From contig NC_087110.1 of assembly GCF_963855985.1 (NCBI RefSeq), positions 5,013,001-5,077,000 on the forward strand: a stretch of 64,000 nucleotides of DNA. The letters run 5' to 3'. This document shows, piece after piece, positions 41,760 through 51,739 of the stretch; position 1 is the stretch's first letter, and every line of letters begins with the position of its first letter. A program made the translations under genes and the position numbers. The DNA comes from Ostrinia nubilalis (lineage: Eukaryota > Arthropoda > Insecta > Lepidoptera > Crambidae). The notes under the pieces were generated by a model. The model saw nothing but the letters and a program-made list of their open reading frames with translations, ran no database searches and was not told the origin of the DNA.

Positions 41760-43189
41760 GTCCAGTAGAATTAGCTTTTAAATCGGAAATAATTCCTACA
41801 AAAGATTTTATTGTTTTAATGGCTTCATTGGTTGCCCATTAAGTTTCTCCTAAGTTTTCGACTTCGACGGAGTTGTGCTTAAGTGGTGGGGGCCCCCGAA
41901 AGGGGCATTTTTTCGGTTTTCCGGTTATACCGCGTAAAGGACTTACCCTATCAAAAAGTGGTCTTCATGACGGTTGAAGGGCACTTAATCCTGCATTGAA
42001 TAAGACCAAATTCATATGTTTTGGACAAACCGTTCTCGCGCTAAAGTTCGGCAAAGTAGAAAATATACGTATAATTAATGACCCTCTCCACGTCCAATGG
42101 TTTGTTACCCACAGGCTTCCAAGTCTTGAAAAGGGCCACCTCAACCAGTGTAACCCTATCAAGGCTTACGAGCTTGATGCGCCTATCCTTGTTCGTCCCA
42201 GCCGTTCCTTAACTGCGGTTGCTGCACCTCTGCCTGGCACTCACCTGAACGACTCTGTGTTACCTACTGTGGCTGCCCCTCTTCCTTGTATCCTCCTGCA
42301 TGACTACGTTGCCTAGCCGTATGCCTGGTCTAAGGTTCGACGCCAAAAATCAACAACAACAAGTTCATATTAAAACGCTGAAGAGTTTTTTGTTTGTTTG
42401 TTTGAACGCGCTAATCTTAAGAATTACTAGTTTGATTGAAATCATTATTTTTGTGTTGAATAGCTCATACATTGAGGAAGGCTATAGGATATATACAATC
42501 ACTCTACGACTAATAGAGGCGAAGCAGTAAAGAAAAATGTTGCAAGTACGGGAAATGGTATTTAAACTATTTTCACGCGTACGAAGTTGATTTTGTGGCG
42601 TCGAACCTTGGACCAGGCATATGGCTAAGCAATGAAATCGTACAGGAGGGTACAAGGAAGAGGGGCAGCCACATTAGGTAACACAGAGTCGTTCAGGAGA
42701 GTGCCAGGAAGAGGTGCAGCAACCGCAGTTAAGGAACGGCTGGGACGAACAAGGATAAGCGAATCAAACTCGTGAGCCTTGTTAGGGTTACACTGGTTAA
42801 GGCGACCCTTTACAAGGCTTGGAAGCATGTGGGTAACAAGCCATTGGACGTGGAGAGGGTCATTAATTATACGTATATTTTCTACTTTGCCGAACTTTAG
42901 CGCGAGAACGGTTTGTCCAAAACATATGAATTTGGTCTTATTCAATGCAGGATTAAGTGCCCTTTAACTGTCATGAAGACCACTTTTCGATAGGGTAAGT
43001 CCTTTACGCGGTATAACCGTAAAACCGAAAAAACGCCCTTTTCGGGGCCCCCACCACTTAAGCACAACTCCGTCGAAGTCGAAAACTTAGGAGAGTCTTG
43101 ATGGGCAACCAATGAAGCCATTAAAGCAAAAAATCTTTTGTAGGAATTATTTCCGATTTAATCAATTTTTGTGTTTAATTCTACTGGCC
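41760..43189. mobile_element. Large foldback element, copy 2
   Basis: Same orientation and near-identical to 36100-37531, with TA at 41758-41759 and 43190-43191. Arms run 41760-42354 and 42586-43189. Both arms keep the 106-codon frame open (41996-42316 plus, 42625-42945 minus). Flanks differ from copy 1, so the two arose by transposition and not by segmental duplication. Confidence 0.85.
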
Positions 43190-43191
43190 TA

Positions 43192-43669
43192 CTTACCTCG
43201 AGGGGTTAACGTTCTTTCTGAAACGAAACATTTTAATAATGTTAATAAATAAATATTGCACTTCTTAACTGCGCTGTTACTTCCCGAGACTTAATTTTTG
43301 GGCTGACCCGGTATCTATTTAGTACCTACCTATTGTTGATCGAAGCTTAGAACACTAAATATCTTATCCTCCTTGCACGGGTTAGCTATTATAGCTATCG
43401 ATTCGAACTGCAGCGAAGTCGAAACTCCAGATAAACGGTGCATAATTTGTCCCACTTCTACATTTAGGCACTTACTCGTACCTTACTAAGTTCTAGCTTG
43501 GGATGGTCTTTGAATGCATTTGATTATTGATCTTGGTGTTTTAGTTCATATGTAAAATTGGTGGCGATCTGTTCTGACTTTTACTTAATCAAACTAAAGT
43601 TATATTCGATTAATTCATTGGATAGTGATAATGATAATAAAATTAACACTGTTAACTCGTGGAAGTCGA
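43192..43669. other. No gene recognised
   Basis: Nothing recognised. Confidence 0.3.
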
Positions 43670-43850
43670 ACCTTAATTTCGAAGTCTTCTTCTGATTAAT
43701 TTCGTTGCGGGTCCAATGAAAGTTTAACTTTCCCCCAGGACAAAGTTGACCTTCATTGGTTGGGTTTTTGTGGCGGTCAAGCTGTAGATCCTGGCTACAC
43801 AGGAGTTGCAGTGGTGGGAACGAGAGGTGGGAATAGTCCCGTATACATGT
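43670..43850 (-). repeat. Repeat family K, minus strand, near full length
   Basis: AATTTCGTTGCGGGTCC, CTTTCCCCCAGGACAAAG, GCGGTCAAGCTGTAGATCC, GAGAGGTGGGAATAGTCCC. Together with 29905-30095 it sets the family ends. Confidence 0.6.
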
Positions 43851-44590
43851 TAACTCGTGGAACCATTAGTGGTCGCATGAGACCACGGTAATAATAATTC
43901 TAAATTGTATCTCGATTCGGTAGCACTTGAAGGGGTTAAAAGCTATATTAATTTTGCCTTAATTTTTGCTGCCTTATTTATCCGCATGAGAGAGAAAGCT
44001 GTAGGTACTATTTGTTTAGGTGAGAGACCAATATAAAACGCTTGTCAGGAGAGTTATTCTTGACTTGTTTAAAATACTATGATTCCTCATAGAAATGCTT
44101 ACGGTGTATTTAGATCATTGCATTACTTAATAGTGTTTTGGTTGATGAAGTTTATTTGAAAGTACCTATTGAATTAACTGAAATAAAATATTATCACCCA
44201 CTCATAGATAAGTATCATTAGTTACAGACGACTGTCGACAAATAAATACATATTAGCCACTCATTCGCAAAAAACATTCCAAATGAAATTCTGGCTGGTT
44301 TCAGCACCATTTACAGACGCAAATGTAATCATTGATATGAATAACTTTAGTCAGTCGACATCAAAATGATGCTGCGAAAAACATTTCATACCCGACATAT
44401 TTCATTGACCTTTAAAACGGTGGAAAATTGTTTATGTATTTTCAATGTCCATTACATTGATTTTATATTCGTTTTGCAGAACTGGGAACTTTTTGACTTT
44501 TGATTTTGTTTTTTTTTGTTTAAGTCTAGCCGATATTTTTGTTCTTTTCCATGGATTTTTTTACCAGATTAATTTTCACTAGACACTAAA
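43851..44590. other. No gene recognised
   Basis: AT-rich; nothing recognised. Confidence 0.3.
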
Positions 44591-44706
44591 GGCTGGGTTG
44601 CACCATCTTACTTTGACTTTAACAAATGTCAAGTCCGTTAAAATCCATACAAAAAGCACCGGTTGTCGTTATAGTTACGGTCAAAGTTAGATGGTGCAAC
44701 TCAGCT
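44591..44706. mobile_element. MITE family G
   Basis: GGCTGGGTTGCACCATCT to AGATGGTGCAACTCAGC. The flanks CACTAAA and TTTAGTG are inverses, so no TAA direct repeat is visible here. Confidence 0.8.
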
Positions 44707-44736
44707 TTAGTGCAATGATTCCCAAAGTGGTCCAGG

Positions 44737-45841
44737 CTCAGATCATAGAAAGAGAATAGATATGAAGTCGCGCGTAACTACAACGAGAACCAGTGTCCCC
44801 ACATTTCCCCCACCACAGCTCCCACACACACATTCAACTGTGTAAAAACAAAGCGACTGAGAGTCTACGACAACATGTGCAACCGGCTTAAAAGTGCTGT
44901 GATTGGCCAGAAGGCATGCCTTATGGCCAATCAATGGCCGCGTGACGTGACGCACACTAAGAAAACGCTAGTGAGAGAACAAAGATAAAATGGAGTCGAC
45001 AAGATATCGATACTTTAAATCGGGGGCAAGGGGCAAGGCTCGAAACTGATTTCACAAAATGCTTATGTATGAAAACCTTTTTATTATTATACGTTATTAT
45101 TTAACTACTATCACGCATTTACTTTTTAATTATGACGATCTGCGTACCGCATATGTTTATCAAAAATAATGCCTATATTAGGCTTTCAACTAGCTCTTAT
45201 AGTAATTACATAGTTGACAGTTACTAATTACTTCTACTGTTATTTTTTTTTTTGTAAAATCTTATAATCGCAAGTAGCACATCATTTTTTTATTTAAAAT
45301 TAAAAAATAGAAAATTATAATTTACTTCTATTTATCGATAATAGGAAACCGCATTAGAACACGAGCACGGCACTGTGTTACGACCGGCACATGCGGCCGT
45401 ACTGTGTATTTTCACACGACAGTGGATATCGGAAGAAATTAAATACATTGCGCAGTAGTTGAGCATGACATAAAGTGGTTGCTAACTAAATTGTCAATGT
45501 ACAAGTGTGTTAGAATTTTTATCACCACCGATTTCGATATCGCAGTAACTGTTACGGCACTGAATTCGTTCGTAAAAATGTTTAGTTTTTTTTATTTATA
45601 AGCAAAATACCAATGGATTTGCAATACTTACATGTAGTAAATGACTCCATTGTTCCTGTAGTTCTTCGTTTCACTTGTTTTATTGCACATAACGACGCAT
45701 TATCCAAAATATCGGAGAACATTTCCTTAGTACGACTGAATCGCGACTAACCTAGCTACGCGGCCGATGTTCGTTTCTGGGCATATCGCGGAGACACGCG
45801 CCACGCCCCCGTTTCACATCTATTCCCTTCTATGATCTGAG
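44737..45841 (-). mobile_element. Non-autonomous hAT-type element, copy 2 (inverse of copy 1)
   Basis: Ends CTCAGATCATAGAAAGAG and CCCTTCTATGATCTGAG, flanked by an exact 8-bp duplication GGTCCAGG (44729-44736 and 45842-45849). It aligns with copy 1 on the other strand but lacks about 290 bp. The internal near-palindrome around GGCCAGAAGGCATGCCTT (44901-44931) is conserved. Confidence 0.85.
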
Positions 45842-45849
45842 GGTCCAGG

Positions 45850-46166
45850 TGAGACTTTATCCACACCATGCAGTGCAAAAGCTACGTTCCCCAGACAAGG
45901 AACTTAGGTATGCGCTCTAAGTTAGGTCACTTATCGATAGTTGCCTCTCTAACAAGTCGGATTTCAATAAGTAGCGACTAGCAACTATTAGTATGAGTTT
46001 CACATTTGAATACTTTGCTAAGAGTTCCCTGTTTGGAGAGCTAAGTTTCACTTGAACGGATTTCCTATCGTTTTCCTTTTCTATCGAGTGTGGAGCGACT
46101 GACTTTGGTAAACTGATGAATTCTAATGTCAGACATTATGAACTTTTTTGACGTCTCTCATAATAA
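45850..46166. other. No gene recognised
   Basis: Nothing recognised. Confidence 0.3.
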
Positions 46167-46360
46167 TCTATACTAATATTATAAAGAGGTAAAGTTTGTG
46201 TGTTTGTATATTTGTTAAATTGTAAGGGGTAATCTCGGGATCTACTGAACCGATTTTAAAAATTCTTTCAGTAATAGAAAGCCACATTATTGCTGAGAGT
46301 CATAGGTTATATAAAAAACCGAAAAATTCCACGCGGGCGCAGCCGCGGGCGGAAAGCTAG
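46167..46360 (+). mobile_element. Non-autonomous Helitron
   Basis: TCTATACTAATATTATAAAG after A; ends GCAGCCGCGGGCGGAAAG then CTAG before T. 194 bp, with both termini intact. Confidence 0.9.
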
Positions 46361-46526
46361 TTGGTTATAATTTAGGATTTATAATAAAAACGGCTACATT
46401 TTGCAGCGATACAAACGCTATTGAGTCTGCAACTTCGATACAGTCGCTAAAATTCTACTTTAGCGCCAAATCCACAGTGTAGGTACCTACCTACTTATAC
46501 AAGTCCTTGACATCCCTTCTGAAGTA

Positions 46527-46657
46527 GTCAGTGTCAAATAGTTCGTGACACCCAAAGTGGCCAAAAAGTTGACAACATAACCTTATTCCAATTGTAACAA
46601 AGACGTGTTGCGAAGTTAACGGCCACTTTGGGTGTCACGAACTATTTGACGCTGACT
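46527..46657. mobile_element. MITE family Q (TIR GTCAGYGTCAAATAGTTC)
   Basis: AGTCAGTGTCAAATAGTTCG with TGACACCCAAAGTGGCC is mirrored by GGCCACTTTGGGTGTCACG and AACTATTTGACGCTGACT. Arms about 38 bp, centre about 55 bp. Confidence 0.8.
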
Positions 46658-46724
46658 GTACCTACGGTTCGGTTTTTTGCAAGACACTGCAACTAAGATG
46701 TTCGTGTGGATGTTAATATTAAAA

Positions 46725-46784
46725 CACGGCTCCTGCAAAAAATAGTTCCTGTAAAAAACGGCACGTCTCCATAGGAAAGAGCCC
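46725..46784. mobile_element. MITE family I, solo right end
   Basis: TCCTGTAAAAAACGGCACG and CATAGGAAAGAGCCC before TAA. Its partner end is not found nearby. Confidence 0.5.
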
Positions 46785-46787
46785 TAA

Positions 46788-47092
46788 AGGCTCTTTCAAA
46801 TTAGACGTTTTGAGACGGATGGTTGTTGTCCGTTTTTAGACCGTACACGGAAAATTATATGATAATTACATGATATGATATAAAATTGACAAGTACCAAC
46901 AAACAGTAAGGCTGAGTTGCACCACCTAACTTTGACCGTAACTATAACGATAACCGGTGTTTTTTGTATGGAGTTTGACAAACTTTTGACGTTTGTTAAA
47001 GTTAAAGTAAGATGGTGCAACCCAGCTTAAGTGTGCGGACTTGCATACGAAAGACAACGGTCCGGTTCAAAACGTCTAATTTGAAAAAGCTC
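46788..47092. mobile_element. MITE family J carrying a nested family G copy
   Basis: AGGCTCTTTCAAATTAGACG and CGTCTAATTTGAAAAAGCTC are inverted ends. TAA at 46785-46787 and 47093-47095. A family G MITE with its own TAA pair sits at 46910-47027. Confidence 0.75.
46910..47027. mobile_element. MITE family G nested in family J
   Basis: GGCTGAGTTGCACCACCT to GATGGTGCAACCCAGCT, TAA at 46907-46909 and 47028-47030. Confidence 0.85.
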
Positions 47093-47095
47093 TAA

Positions 47096-47237
47096 CGGCC
47101 TTATTCATAAACGATGCTTGCTCAAGTGAAGCAGCAAATCGAACGCACAGCATTGAATAGAGGTCTGTGATTGGTCACGAACCCTGTGCGTCAACGCGCA
47201 CTGTGAGACCTCATAGCAATGTTTTTGAATACGGGCG
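47096..47237. mobile_element. MITE family F, abutting family J
   Basis: CGGCCTTATTCATAAACG to TTTTTGAATACGGGCG. It starts directly after the TAA that closes family J. Confidence 0.8.
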
Positions 47238-47716
47238 TTAAGGTTCGGACAAACCAAAAGTTGTGCAAAAGTTGTTTCACACTGCCACGACCGCGATCAC
47301 TGCGCGTGCAGGTTGTCACTGTCACGCACACTGTCACTTTCGCTTTCCAGGCGTTTACAAAGTTGGTTCTGCAGATAATATCCCAATTTTATTTTACAAA
47401 GATGTTATTTGATACCGATAGCGAAGTTGAAGAAGCATTATGTATTAAAGTCTAAGAGGTTGACACCTATCAGGGTTCTCGAGAGAACTAGAATAATTTT
47501 TTTATTACACTAAAATAAATTCTGATATTGATACTCTATTCTAAAACCTTTTTTATTATTCAAGTAGGTCAGACTAGTGGCGTGTTATGATTAATTCATT
47601 TTTTTATTGTGTAAAACCTTTTTAACAGGTCCTATTTACTATTTATCTAGGCTTTATTACATCGATTTAAAAAAAAAACAGAAACGTCACAGCGACAAAT
47701 GGCGCGATGATAACTG
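47238..47716. other. No gene recognised
   Basis: Nothing recognised. Confidence 0.3.
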
Positions 47717-47844
47717 CCCCCCTAGACAAAACGCACTTTTTGATCGAATCGAAAATCGAATCCGTCAAAACTCCATACAAAAAAGGGGCTTTTCGACCAC
47801 TTTTCGACTGGTTTGCGATTATAATTTTCATTTTGTCTAGACCC
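47717..47844. mobile_element. MITE family T (TIR CTAGACAAAAYG)
   Basis: CCCCCCTAGACAAAACGCAC and TTCATTTTGTCTAGACCC are inverse ends, with AATCGAAAATCG and CGACCACTTTTCGACTGG inside. Confidence 0.65.
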
Positions 47845-47995
47845 ACTGATCGCTGCGTGCAGACGCTGCATAGATCGCCGCGACCAATGACAGGACGCGT
47901 TGATGTGAACTCATCGCTACAAATTCATACACGCTGTCTGGTCGCCATCGCCATCGTCATCGTGCACGCCGGCTGCACGCGTTGGTCTGGTCTAA
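47845..47995. repeat. GC-rich imperfect inverted segment related to family P
   Basis: GATCGCTGCGTGCAGACG on the left and GGCTGCACGCGTTGGTC on the right with GGTCGCCATCGCCATCG inside. Diverged from 11639-11804. Confidence 0.4.
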
Positions 47996-48282
47996 CCTTT
48001 ACACTCTCAGAGCAGCAGCGTCTCGGCGTTGTATGCAAGCGTACACCAAGTTTATAATGACAAATACGCGTCTAGCTAGAACGCTACGTTGCAGTGGACA
48101 ATGGTGCTTACTCTTTAGCAAATATCATACACTATTGTAGCTTTGTTTTGACCAAAGCATTTCTGCCGGAGAGTTAAAATGCGGGCTAATTCCATAGCTA
48201 GCAATTCTGATTTAGCTTCTCACAATCTTTGCTAAATATGGTGCAGCCAAAAGCAACGCTTCGTGTGGCTCAAACATTACTC

Positions 48283-48791
48283 CAAGGGTTCCCAAACTTA
48301 TTTAATACGCACCCCCTTTCAAACATACAAAAAATGCGCGCCCTCATCCATCCTCCAGTCCAGATATTTATTGGTCATATCGAGCAGTCTGGAATGTATT
48401 CTGTCAGCGGTCGCAGGTTTCATAATACACTAGCGGCCGCCCGCGACTTCGTACGCGTGGTTCCAGTTTTACCCTCTTAGGGGTGGAGTTTCTTCTCTCA
48501 GCGGTCGCAGGTTTTATAATACACTAGCGGCCGCCCGCGACTTCGGACGCATGGATCCAATTTTACCCCCTTAGGAGTGAAGTTTCGTAAAATCCTTTCT
48601 TAGCGGATGCCTACGACATAACATCTACCTGCATGCCAAATTTCAGCCCGATCCGTCCAGTGGTTTGGGCTGTGCGTTGATAGATCACTATGTCAGTCAG
48701 TCAGTCAGTCACCTTTCAGTTATTACTTAACTACACAGATAAAGGTCTTTGCGCCTCCCCTGGGGCACGCCCCCCACTTAGGGAACCCCTA
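48283..48791. mobile_element. hAT MITE remnant, host of a Helitron insertion
   Basis: The left tip CAAGGGTTCCCAAACTTA and right GGGAACCCCT(A) match the CAGGGGTTCCCAAACT tip known for hAT elements, one base off at each end. Flanks CATTACTC (48275-48282) and TATTACCC (48792-48799) agree at 6 of 8 positions, as expected for an old 8-bp duplication. Confidence 0.55.
48430..48739 (-). mobile_element. Non-autonomous Helitron with tandemly duplicated 3' end
   Basis: On the minus strand the element starts TCTGTGTAGTTAAG at 48739 after A, contains GACTGACTGACTGACATAG, and ends at GCGGCCGCTAG (48524) before T. A further 94-bp copy of the 3' end follows (period 94: CAGCGGTCGCAGG at 48405 and 48499; CTAG at 48430 and 48524). 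Confidence 0.85.
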
Positions 48792-48799
48792 TATTACCC

Positions 48800-49084
48800 C
48801 TTTCGGCACACGTGAGCAAAGCAACGAGACGGAGATAATGCTATACATTTTAAAGTGGACTTTCCTAGTTGATCCAACGTGTATCCATTTTAAAGCAAGA
48901 CTAGCATTTCCAGATTTTGTACGCCAAAACACGTTCTTGGTACTTGTAATGTGATGGTGAATTTTGGATTTGAAAGGCTGAGTACACAGCTGGAAGTGGC
49001 AAATGCCACAATTAGGTACAAAATTGGGAAAGCATTTGTAAAGAGATATTTTTTATGCAGCTCAAAGTAAGTATTATACTGATA
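48800..49084. other. No gene recognised
   Basis: Nothing recognised. Confidence 0.3.
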
Positions 49085-49720
49085 TCGCACCCGATGTTAA
49101 GCAAGATGCAGTCTAAGATGGCATATACCTTTTTTTTATCCACAACGAGGAAGCTCTTGGCCTGTATCTCACCTGATTGTAAGTGATGATCAGGCCAAAG
49201 GTGAAAGCCAGCTTCACCCGGAATCCTCAACCATGGAGGAACTGGCTATCTTACCTCTAACTGCCAGAACACAACAATGGTGTTAACATTGTTGTTATGG
49301 CGACAGACTTAGGTAAGATGATGGTAGCTAGCCAGGCGGACTTAGAATAAGCCCTACCACCAACCAAACCGAACAGAAAAATCTGCCCCCACTGGGAATC
49401 GAACCCGGGACCTCTGCGTCTGAAGCAGGTGGTCTTACCACTAGACCACAGAAGCGATTATATCTACCTGCCCTTTAAGTGCCTATTCACTCTCGCCTTG
49501 AAGAGGCCTGGATTATAATGCTCGGGAAAGACAGCAGCAGGCAGTGAATTCCAGTCCCTAGCTGTTCGCATTATAAAAGAGTTAGCGAAACATTTAGTGC
49601 GAGCCGCTGGAATCTCGACAATGTAGGGATGGTAAGTACGTCTTGCGTTGCGTCTGGTTCGCCAGTGATGGTAGGGATCTTGGTGGAATTAGACTGTGTA
49701 CCTTCCTTGTGTTATTCCTT
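49085..49720 (-). pseudogene. Non-LTR retrotransposon C-terminus and 3' UTR, interrupted by a SINE
   Basis: The minus frame reads ARRTYHPYIVEIPAARTKCF, SFIMRTARDWNSLPAAVF and FKARVNRHLKGR and stops at 49464-49466. The WNSLPxxVFP...FKxRVNRxL pattern is the common C-terminus of one class of lepidopteran LINE. The 3' UTR continues at 49085-49129 beyond the SINE. Other copies: 51105-51225 (plus) and 19983-20040 (minus). Confidence 0.8.
49130..49456 (-). mobile_element. tRNA-derived SINE inserted just after the LINE stop
   Basis: On the minus strand the head holds an A box (TGGTCTAGTGGTAAGACC) and a B box (GGTTCGATTCCC) about 35 nt apart. The body includes GGTGGTAGGGCTTATTC and the tail CACTTACAATCAGGTGAG, then GAAGCTCTT-type sequence and A8. 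The head folds poorly as an acceptor stem, so it is a SINE and not a tRNA gene. The tail resembles the 3' UTR of the LINE it sits in. Confidence 0.75.
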
Positions 49721-49779
49721 CACACATTCTCCGAAGATGAAATAAAAAAACGCCTCCGTAGCGTACTTGTCAGAGATTG

Positions 49780-49818
49780 ACACCCGTATTCACAAACATT
49801 ACTATGAGGTCTCACACG
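49780..49818. mobile_element. MITE family F, left end only
   Basis: ACACCCGTATTCACAAAC then GAGGTCTCACA; the rest is missing. Confidence 0.7.
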
Positions 49819-50152
49819 ACCCAAATTGTCCTAGGTTTGGTTCCCTAAACAAGTGTTACAGTTTGGTTATAATATTGGATAGCAACTTTAATCAACTCTT
49901 ATGATTTCTTGCTTCAGAAAGCACATTAAGCCGTGGTCTAATTTGCGTCAAATTTAGTCTAGACAGACACTTCACAAAGACTGATACCAAGGTTGTCATC
50001 TAATAAGACCGAATACTATGAATTTTAATTTAAACAAGCAAATGTTAGATGTTTTGTTCTTAAATATTTCTGTCTGCGGTCTTATACAGTAAAACTGTTT
50101 TTAGTTTTCAATAGGAGATATAATTTTCAAGGTAATACGATTCCTTGAAAAC
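49819..50152. other. No gene recognised
   Basis: Nothing recognised. Confidence 0.3.
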
Positions 50153-50156
50153 TTAA

Positions 50157-51094
50157 CCCTTAAGTAACACCGTGGGGTAATTTTTTACCCCAGGCGCATA
50201 AAAATTGACATATCTTTTTTTCTAGCGTAGCTAGTGCAATGTCGTTTTGTGTATTTTCAATCCAGAGTGTGCGCTTTAAGCTCGTAGATGCGGGATGTGA
50301 AAAAAATCATCCGTTTCGCTTGTACAGGTAGTTGGGGCAAAAATTTACCCCAGGGTGTTAGTTACGCTTACTTTAATTTATCATCACCTAACATGTTATT
50401 AATAGGTTTTTACAACATTGAAACAAAATTAGTAAATATGTATATGACGATTAAGTAGCACATTGTCTCTAGAATGCAGAGAGATAATTAGAACTTGATT
50501 TACATGATACTTTTCGAACTTTGAAGACATCCCCTCAGAACAGAGCGTTCATAAATTCGATACAGAAATAGGGCTCAAAAAAGTGATAATTACGTAGTAA
50601 TTCAGCGTATCTGATGTGTTTTGAAAAAAATAATTAGGAATAATATAAATAAAAAATATTTTTAAATATTTTTTCATAATTTTATAAAAAAATAAGTTTT
50701 TTTATTTTGCTTTATTATAAAGCCAGAAATTTTCGTTTTATTTCATTTTGTGTTTAAAATATGCATAAAACATCTATTTAATGTCCGATTAGTGTAAGTT
50801 TTTGGTTCCCATAATAACTTTCCAAGATTTTTCTAGAAGACCATTGTGGAGACTATTAGTTGCCAATGACAAATTATTTGTTTTTTGTTATGATTGATTT
50901 AAGGTGTTTCTTTACGCTAGATATACGTTCTTTTAAAGCAATCGTATAATTCAGTGAGTCCATTAATACATTGTAAATCACAAAATTAAATTGATTTTAA
51001 ATATTTACTTAATCTTTTTCAATTTCCGTTTGGGGTATTTTTTGCCCCAGGGTGTTTAAAGTGTAACCAAAAATAAGGATGTAACCCTTAAGGG
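50157..51094. mobile_element. piggyBac-like non-autonomous element
   Basis: TTAA at 50153-50156 and 51095-51098; ends CCCTTAAG and CTTAAGGG. GGGGTAATTTTTTACCCC lies near the left end, GGGGCAAAAATTTACCCC inside (50335) and GGGGTATTTTTTGCCCC near the right end. 938 bp with no coding relic. Architecture parallels 10075-11051. Confidence 0.75.
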
Positions 51095-51104
51095 TTAAAC
51101 AAAA

Positions 51105-51225
51105 ATGGAAGGCGAGGCGAGAGTGAATAGGCACCTACAGGGCAGATATTTTATGTACCATCCTAGACAGCATCCCACTTAACATCAGGTGCGATTGTGG
51201 TCCAATACCTGGTTTGTTAAAAAAT
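51105..51225 (+). mobile_element. LINE 3' end of the 49.5-kb family
   Basis: GCGAGAGTGAATAGGCACC, then AGACAGCATCCCACTTAAC and ATCAGGTGCGATTGTGG. Eleven bases after the piggyBac-like element. Confidence 0.65.
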
Positions 51226-51735
51226 AAACAAAAAATAACATTTCCAAACATTCCCGAATCGAGTTTCCCACAAAAATCCGAATTGATGGTAACACTATTC
51301 CCCAGGATTTGCAGGAAACGTGGAAGTCAGCTGAATATAAAAGGTATTGTTTACTGAAAGATTTGGCGTTTTTAAAACTAGCTTGCACTGCTGTATTTTT
51401 ATAGCAATAAAGCTGATATTGCTAAATCTAGATTGAATAGTATTTTCAAAGATTTAATAGCGTTTTGAGCTGTGTTTATTCAGTTTAACTTGCGCACGTG
51501 AGATTTATAGAAGAGAGTTGTTTTTATAAGCCCGATTTCAACTACAGTGAAATCTATTAGAGAGATTTATAGAATTCATTTCGGTTGGAAAATGCTGTGG
51601 TATTTTTCTGGAAATGTTAAGAGCTGATTCCAAAAGCTTAAATCGAGCTTTGGAAATGTAATAATTAAATCATCTGTTTATTTTAAAGTTCAAATACGGA
51701 GATTAGTTCTGAGAATTTTAAATGTCAAAGGTTTG
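51226..51735. other. No gene recognised
   Basis: Left flank of the BEL element; nothing recognised. Confidence 0.35.
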
Positions 51736-51739
51736 TTGA

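Noticed and set aside
36965..42945. The 106-codon frames in the foldback arms as genes
   Set aside because: No start context, no selection visible between arms, and one of four arms carries a stop. Reported as captured sequence instead.
49381..49456. A tRNA gene on the minus strand
   Set aside because: A and B boxes are good, but acceptor-stem pairing is poor and the sequence continues into a SINE body with an A tail.
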